5,266 nucleotides of DNA from contig JAJXTK010000476.1 of assembly GCA_021783935.1 (NCBI GenBank), forward strand, positions 1-5,266, given 5' to 3'. A program made the position numbers and the translations under genes. This document shows, one piece after another, positions 1 through 5,266 of this stretch (its first letter is position 1; each line of letters opens with the position of its first letter). This DNA is from Myxococcales bacterium. Lineage in GTDB: Bacteria; Myxococcota_A; Polyangia; Polyangiales; JADJMO01. Under the pieces are notes generated by a model, which had not been told where the DNA came from, searched no databases, and saw nothing but the letters and a program-made list of their open reading frames with translations.

Positions 1-71
1 GCGTGCCGCGGCTCGGTGCACGAAGGAGAGAACGCAAGGAGCGCGAGGATCGGAGCGAAGCGACGTGCCAT
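1..71 (-). CDS. Start of a putative lipoprotein gene (3' truncated by the window edge)
   Basis: An ATG at 71-69, 31 bases after the kinase stop, opens a frame that stays open to the window edge (23 whole codons). The peptide begins MARRF, has a hydrophobic core APILALLAF and then SPSC followed by TEP. This is the n-region, h-region and cysteine pattern of a lipoprotein signal peptide, with Cys18 the likely lipidated residue. The lipobox is non-canonical (Pro at -2, Ser at -3), though relaxed lipoboxes occur in Gram-negative bacteria. No clear Shine-Dalgarno precedes it, so reinitiation after the kinase would be needed, or the start differs. If real, it is the fourth gene of the operon and a second lipoprotein beside the kinase. 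Function cannot be inferred from 23 residues. Confidence 0.5.
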   Translation of the reverse strand, partial: MARRFAPILALLAFSPSCTEPRH

Positions 72-102
72 GCGCCGAATGGTACTGCGCCCGGGGCGAT
101 CG

Positions 103-2286
103 TCACGCGCCGGCGACGCCCTCGGGGCGAGAGGCGCGGCGCTCGAGGTCGTGCGTCGCAGCCGAGGCGCTCGGCGGGGCGTCGTGCGCGGGGAGCACGA
201 TCGTGAAGATCGTCCCGACCCCAGCGGCTGTTTGCACGTCGATTATGCCGCCGGCGCTCTGCACGATGCGTTGACTGATGGCGAGCCCGAGCCCCGTGCC
301 GCTCGTCTTCGTGGTGAAGAACGGCACAAACAAATTCTTGAGGACCTTGGCCGAGATGCCCGGCCCGGTGTCGGCGACGCGCACCTCCACCGCCCCGTGC
401 TCGGAGGCGACGGCTCCCGACGGGCGCGCGCGGCGGCGATGCACGGTCGTCACCGAGAGCCGCCCGCGCCCTCCCATGGCCTGCACCGCGTTGGTGACGA
501 GGTTCATGAGCACCTGGCGCAGCTGCTCCGGGTCGATGCGCGCGTGCGGCAGATCCTCGTCGAGGTCGACGCGGATCTCGAGCCCCTCTTCGTGGGTCGG
601 CGCGAGGATCTGCATCGTGCGGCGGACGGCGCCGTTGACGTCGATCGGCGGCACCTCGGTCGAGCGCGGCCGCGCGTAGTCGAGGATGGAGCTGACGACC
701 CTGTCGAGCCGGTCGACCTCTTCGAGGATGATCCCGACGAACTCCTGATCGCCGCTCGCGCGCCCCTCCTCCTCGGCGAGGAGCTGCGCCGCCCCCTTGA
801 TCGCGCCGAGCGGGTTCTTCACCTCGTGCGCGAGGCCGGCCGCCATCGCGCCGAGCGCGGCGAGGCGATCGCGCTCCTTCACGCGCGCGTACGCGCGGCT
901 GTTCTCGATGACGGTCGACAGCTGCCCCGCGAGCCCCTCGAAGAGCGTGAGCTCCTCGGGCGTGAACGCGTCGCGCACGCGATCGTCGTTGACCACGAAG
1001 ATGCCCACGAGCTCCTTGTCGTCCCCCTCGATCGCGAAGGCCGCGCCCGCGCCGATCCCGTCGAGGCGCATGTACAGCTCGCGCGCCTGCGCGACGGCGT
1101 GCGCGTCGCCGGCGTCGAGCGCGTCCGACAGCTCGCGCTCGACCTCGTCGCGCACCGCCACGCGCCGCTGCGTCAGCCGATCGAGCAGCGTGCGGCTCGA
1201 GCCCTCCTCGACGCGCGCGACGGCCGGAGCATCGCCGAGGTGCGCGTCGAGCACGAACGCCGTGCCGCCCGGCTGCACCGCCCCCTCCTCGCGCAGGAAC
1301 AGCGCCGCCGAGGTGATGCGCCGCGACTCCTCGAGCCCCGCGACCACGATGGCGCTCATCTCGCGGACCTCGAGCACGTGCGCGAGCCGCTTGCGCATGG
1401 TCCCCGCGGCGCTCTCGAGATCGAAGCGCTCGCGGAAGAAGATCTGGTGCGTGTAGGCCTCGACCTTCGCTTGCAGCGGGTTGAACAAGACGAGGATCGC
1501 GATCGAGGCGAGCACCGCGTTCAGGTACATCGTGTTGAACGCCCCGACGAAGCTCACGAACAGCCAGAAGATGCCCGCGATGGCGAACGCCAGCGCCGTC
1601 GCCACCAAGAGCCGGCCGGCCAGATCGTAGAGGTCGAGCAGCCGCGCGCTCTGCAGCGACTGCGACAGCACGAACAGGAACACGATCGACAGCACCGCGC
1701 CGACCGGCGGCAAGCGCGCGCCGAGCAGCGAGAGGAAATCTGCCAGCGTGAAGACGGCCGCGAGCGCGCCCACCGCCGCGAGGAAGCGCGTGCGCGCCAC
1801 CACCGCGCGGCTGCCCGAGGCTCGCCCCTCGGCGGCCAGGTGCCAGAGCGCGACGCCGGTCAGCCCCGCGGTGTAAACGAACAACAGCACGCGGACCGCG
1901 TCGTGCGCGTGGTAGGGCGAGACGACGAGCGCGACGAGCGGCAGCGCCGCGAGCGTCGCGAGGCGGTGAAGCCGAGCGCGCTGGGGCGCGTACGAGGGGG
2001 CCTCGCGCGTCGGAAGGAGCGGCGACGGGCTCGGCACGATGGCCGAGAAGAGCCGCACCGCCAGCTGCGGCATGAGCACGGCGAGGATCTCGCTCGCGCG
2101 CACCAAGAGCCCCTTCTGGTGCACGATGCCGACGAGGGCCTGGCTGAGGTACCAGAGCCCGACGTCCGCCGCGAAGGCCGCGAAGAGCACCTGCAGCTGC
2201 CGAACGCGCGCGCGCAAGAGCACGCTCGTCGCGATCGCCAGCGCGAGGGCCGCGCAGAAGAGCGCGGTCCGCGATCTCAGATCCAT
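103..2286 (-). CDS. Membrane sensor histidine kinase, multi-TM + GAF + NtrB-type core
   Basis: Predicted 727-residue inner-membrane sensor kinase that autophosphorylates on His and passes the phosphate to a response regulator. Residues 7-270 contain 8-9 hydrophobic helices (about 7-24, 30-54, 64-85, 108-123, 130-150, 164-189, 192-212, 221-248, 252-270). The motif FFRERFD (283-289) leads into a GAF-like domain at about 295-465. The HisKA segment has GLAHEVKNPLGAIKGAAQLL (484-503), with phosphoacceptor His487, Glu488 and Asn491, closely resembling the NtrB/GlnL H-box. The ATPase has the N box (Asn595, Asn599), G1 ADTGPGI (638-644, Asp639), F box VPFF (654-657) and G2 GTGLGLAI (663-670); all expected residues are present. 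A 27-residue Ala/Ser/Arg-rich tail follows. Kinases with this core usually pair with sigma54-dependent response regulators (known for the family), but no receiver is visible here. The membrane-helices-plus-GAF layout recalls PrsK-like kinases; this comparison is from memory. The signal is unknown. The ATG lies 48 bases after the lipoprotein stop. Confidence 0.93.
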   Translation of the reverse strand: MDLRSRTALFCAALALAIATSVLLRARVRQLQVLFAAFAADVGLWYLSQALVGIVHQKGLLVRASEILAVLMPQLAVRLFSAIVPSPSPLLPTREAPSYAPQRARLHRLATLAALPLVALVVSPYHAHDAVRVLLFVYTAGLTGVALWHLAAEGRASGSRAVVARTRFLAAVGALAAVFTLADFLSLLGARLPPVGAVLSIVFLFVLSQSLQSARLLDLYDLAGRLLVATALAFAIAGIFWLFVSFVGAFNTMYLNAVLASIAILVLFNPLQAKVEAYTHQIFFRERFDLESAAGTMRKRLAHVLEVREMSAIVVAGLEESRRITSAALFLREEGAVQPGGTAFVLDAHLGDAPAVARVEEGSSRTLLDRLTQRRVAVRDEVERELSDALDAGDAHAVAQARELYMRLDGIGAGAAFAIEGDDKELVGIFVVNDDRVRDAFTPEELTLFEGLAGQLSTVIENSRAYARVKERDRLAALGAMAAGLAHEVKNPLGAIKGAAQLLAEEEGRASGDQEFVGIILEEVDRLDRVVSSILDYARPRSTEVPPIDVNGAVRRTMQILAPTHEEGLEIRVDLDEDLPHARIDPEQLRQVLMNLVTNAVQAMGGRGRLSVTTVHRRRARPSGAVASEHGAVEVRVADTGPGISAKVLKNLFVPFFTTKTSGTGLGLAISQRIVQSAGGIIDVQTAAGVGTIFTIVLPAHDAPPSASAATHDLERRASRPEGVAGA

Positions 2287-2292
2287 CGGCGA

Positions 2293-2296
2293 CCTC
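2293..2296 (-). promoter_or_regulatory. Weak Shine-Dalgarno for the histidine kinase
   Basis: GAGG on the minus strand, 6 bases before the ATG at 2286-2284. The match is short but well spaced. It supports this ATG, and no other start codon lies in frame between it and the in-frame TGA at 2337-2335. Confidence 0.45.
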
Positions 2297-2309
2297 GGGC
2301 GACCACTCG

Positions 2310-2327
2310 GCTCGCCGCGGGGCGAGC
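2310..2327 (-). other. Perfect 7-bp GC hairpin in the lipoprotein-kinase spacer
   Basis: The arms GCTCGCC (2310-2316) and GGCGAGC (2321-2327) are perfectly complementary around a 4-base loop, in the only notable intergenic spacer (2287-2334). On the transcript it begins seven bases after the lipoprotein stop. No U-tract follows, so it is not a classical terminator. It might stabilise or separate segments of the operon mRNA, or occur by chance in GC-rich DNA. Confidence 0.4.
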
Positions 2328-2334
2328 GTTCACG

Positions 2335-2717
2335 TCACTTCGAAGCCCCGGAGGTCCCGGTGCCCGGATCGGCCTGCCCGTTGTCGCCCGCCGGCTGCGG
2401 CTCCCACGGATGCGGGCGCGGGTCGTCGTTGGTGTCGCCGCCAGGGCTCGGCAGCGTCGGTGCCTCGAGGGGGATCGGGACGACGCCCGCCGGCCGCACG
2501 ATCGGCGGACGCTCACGGACCCGTCGAACCTCACCCGGGACGTCGACCGCCAAGGGGCGGGCCGTGAGCGCCTGCGTCTGCGTCTGCTGCTGCAGCTCCG
2601 CGGCGCCGCTCGCCGTCGCCTCGGGCGCGGCGTCGGCCCCTTCGAGCGCGCAACCCGAGATGCAGGCCGCGAAGAACGCGACCGCGATCCAGACGTAGGG
2701 TGCCTTGCGCTCGAGAG

Positions 2718-2721
<4 letters not shown>
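2335..2721 (-). CDS. Small proline-rich lipoprotein of unknown function
   Basis: Predicted 128-residue secreted lipoprotein; family not recognised. The start is GTG at 2721-2719, overlapping the TGA stop of the upstream activator as GTGA, with GGAGGGG just before it. A positive n-region (ERK) and hydrophobic stretch YVWIAVAFFAAC lead to lipobox ISGC, giving Cys24 as the lipidated residue. Position +2 is Ala, not Asp, so outer-membrane sorting is likelier than inner-membrane retention, if the Lol +2 rule applies here. The mature part looks disordered: a Q/T tract at 44-50, an Arg/Pro segment around 67-86 (RRVRERPP) and a Pro/Gly/Asp-rich tail with no Cys. No catalytic motif is visible. The frame is open far upstream, antiphase through the activator gene, which could mislead gene callers into a huge false protein. 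Overlap with the activator and proximity to the kinase suggest it is made with both and may be an envelope component of the same circuit; that is inference. Confidence 0.82.

Positions 2722-5266
<2,545 letters not shown>

Noticed and set aside
54..71. Possible sigma54 promoter: minus-strand TGGCACG with TT at the expected spacing
   Set aside because: The -12 element reads TTCG rather than TTGC, losing the essential GC, and the site would lie inside the putative downstream lipoprotein coding sequence.
117..129. Small hairpin CGCCC-TCG-GGGCG near the kinase 3' end as a terminator
   Set aside because: The 5-bp stem lies inside the kinase coding region, has no U-tract, and is the kind of structure expected often at this base composition.

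Overview
The window is very GC-rich, with codon third positions almost always G or C. All convincing genes lie on the minus strand and read from high to low coordinates. The GC bias, a sigma54 activator with a TPR sensor region, an NtrB-like membrane kinase and small lipoproteins suggest a myxobacterium-like organism (Myxococcota). This is an inference from gene style; no marker gene is present.

Layout in transcription order: (1) 5266-2718 is a large sigma54-dependent activator whose 5' end lies beyond the window. It has a TPR-like helical sensor region of about 400 residues, a complete AAA+ domain and a C-terminal Fis-type HTH. (2) 2721-2335 is a small proline-rich lipoprotein. Its GTG start overlaps the activator's TGA stop (GTGA) and has a strong Shine-Dalgarno. 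(3) A 48-base spacer holds a perfect 7-bp hairpin. (4) 2286-103 is a 727-residue histidine kinase with an 8-9 helix membrane domain, a GAF domain and an NtrB-type catalytic core. (5) After a 31-base gap, 71-1 is the start of another short ORF with a lipoprotein-like signal peptide, cut by the window edge.

Orientation and spacing suggest a single operon whose promoter lies outside the window. The kinase belongs by sequence to the type that usually phosphorylates sigma54-dependent response regulators, yet the visible part of the neighbouring activator has no receiver domain. Either a receiver or other input domain lies in the missing N-terminus, or kinase and activator act in parallel branches. 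The two lipoproteins make an envelope-sensing role plausible, but no substrate or signal can be read from the sequence.

No tRNA, rRNA, CRISPR, insertion sequence or convincing terminator was seen. The long plus-strand reading frames are antisense shadows of the minus-strand genes.
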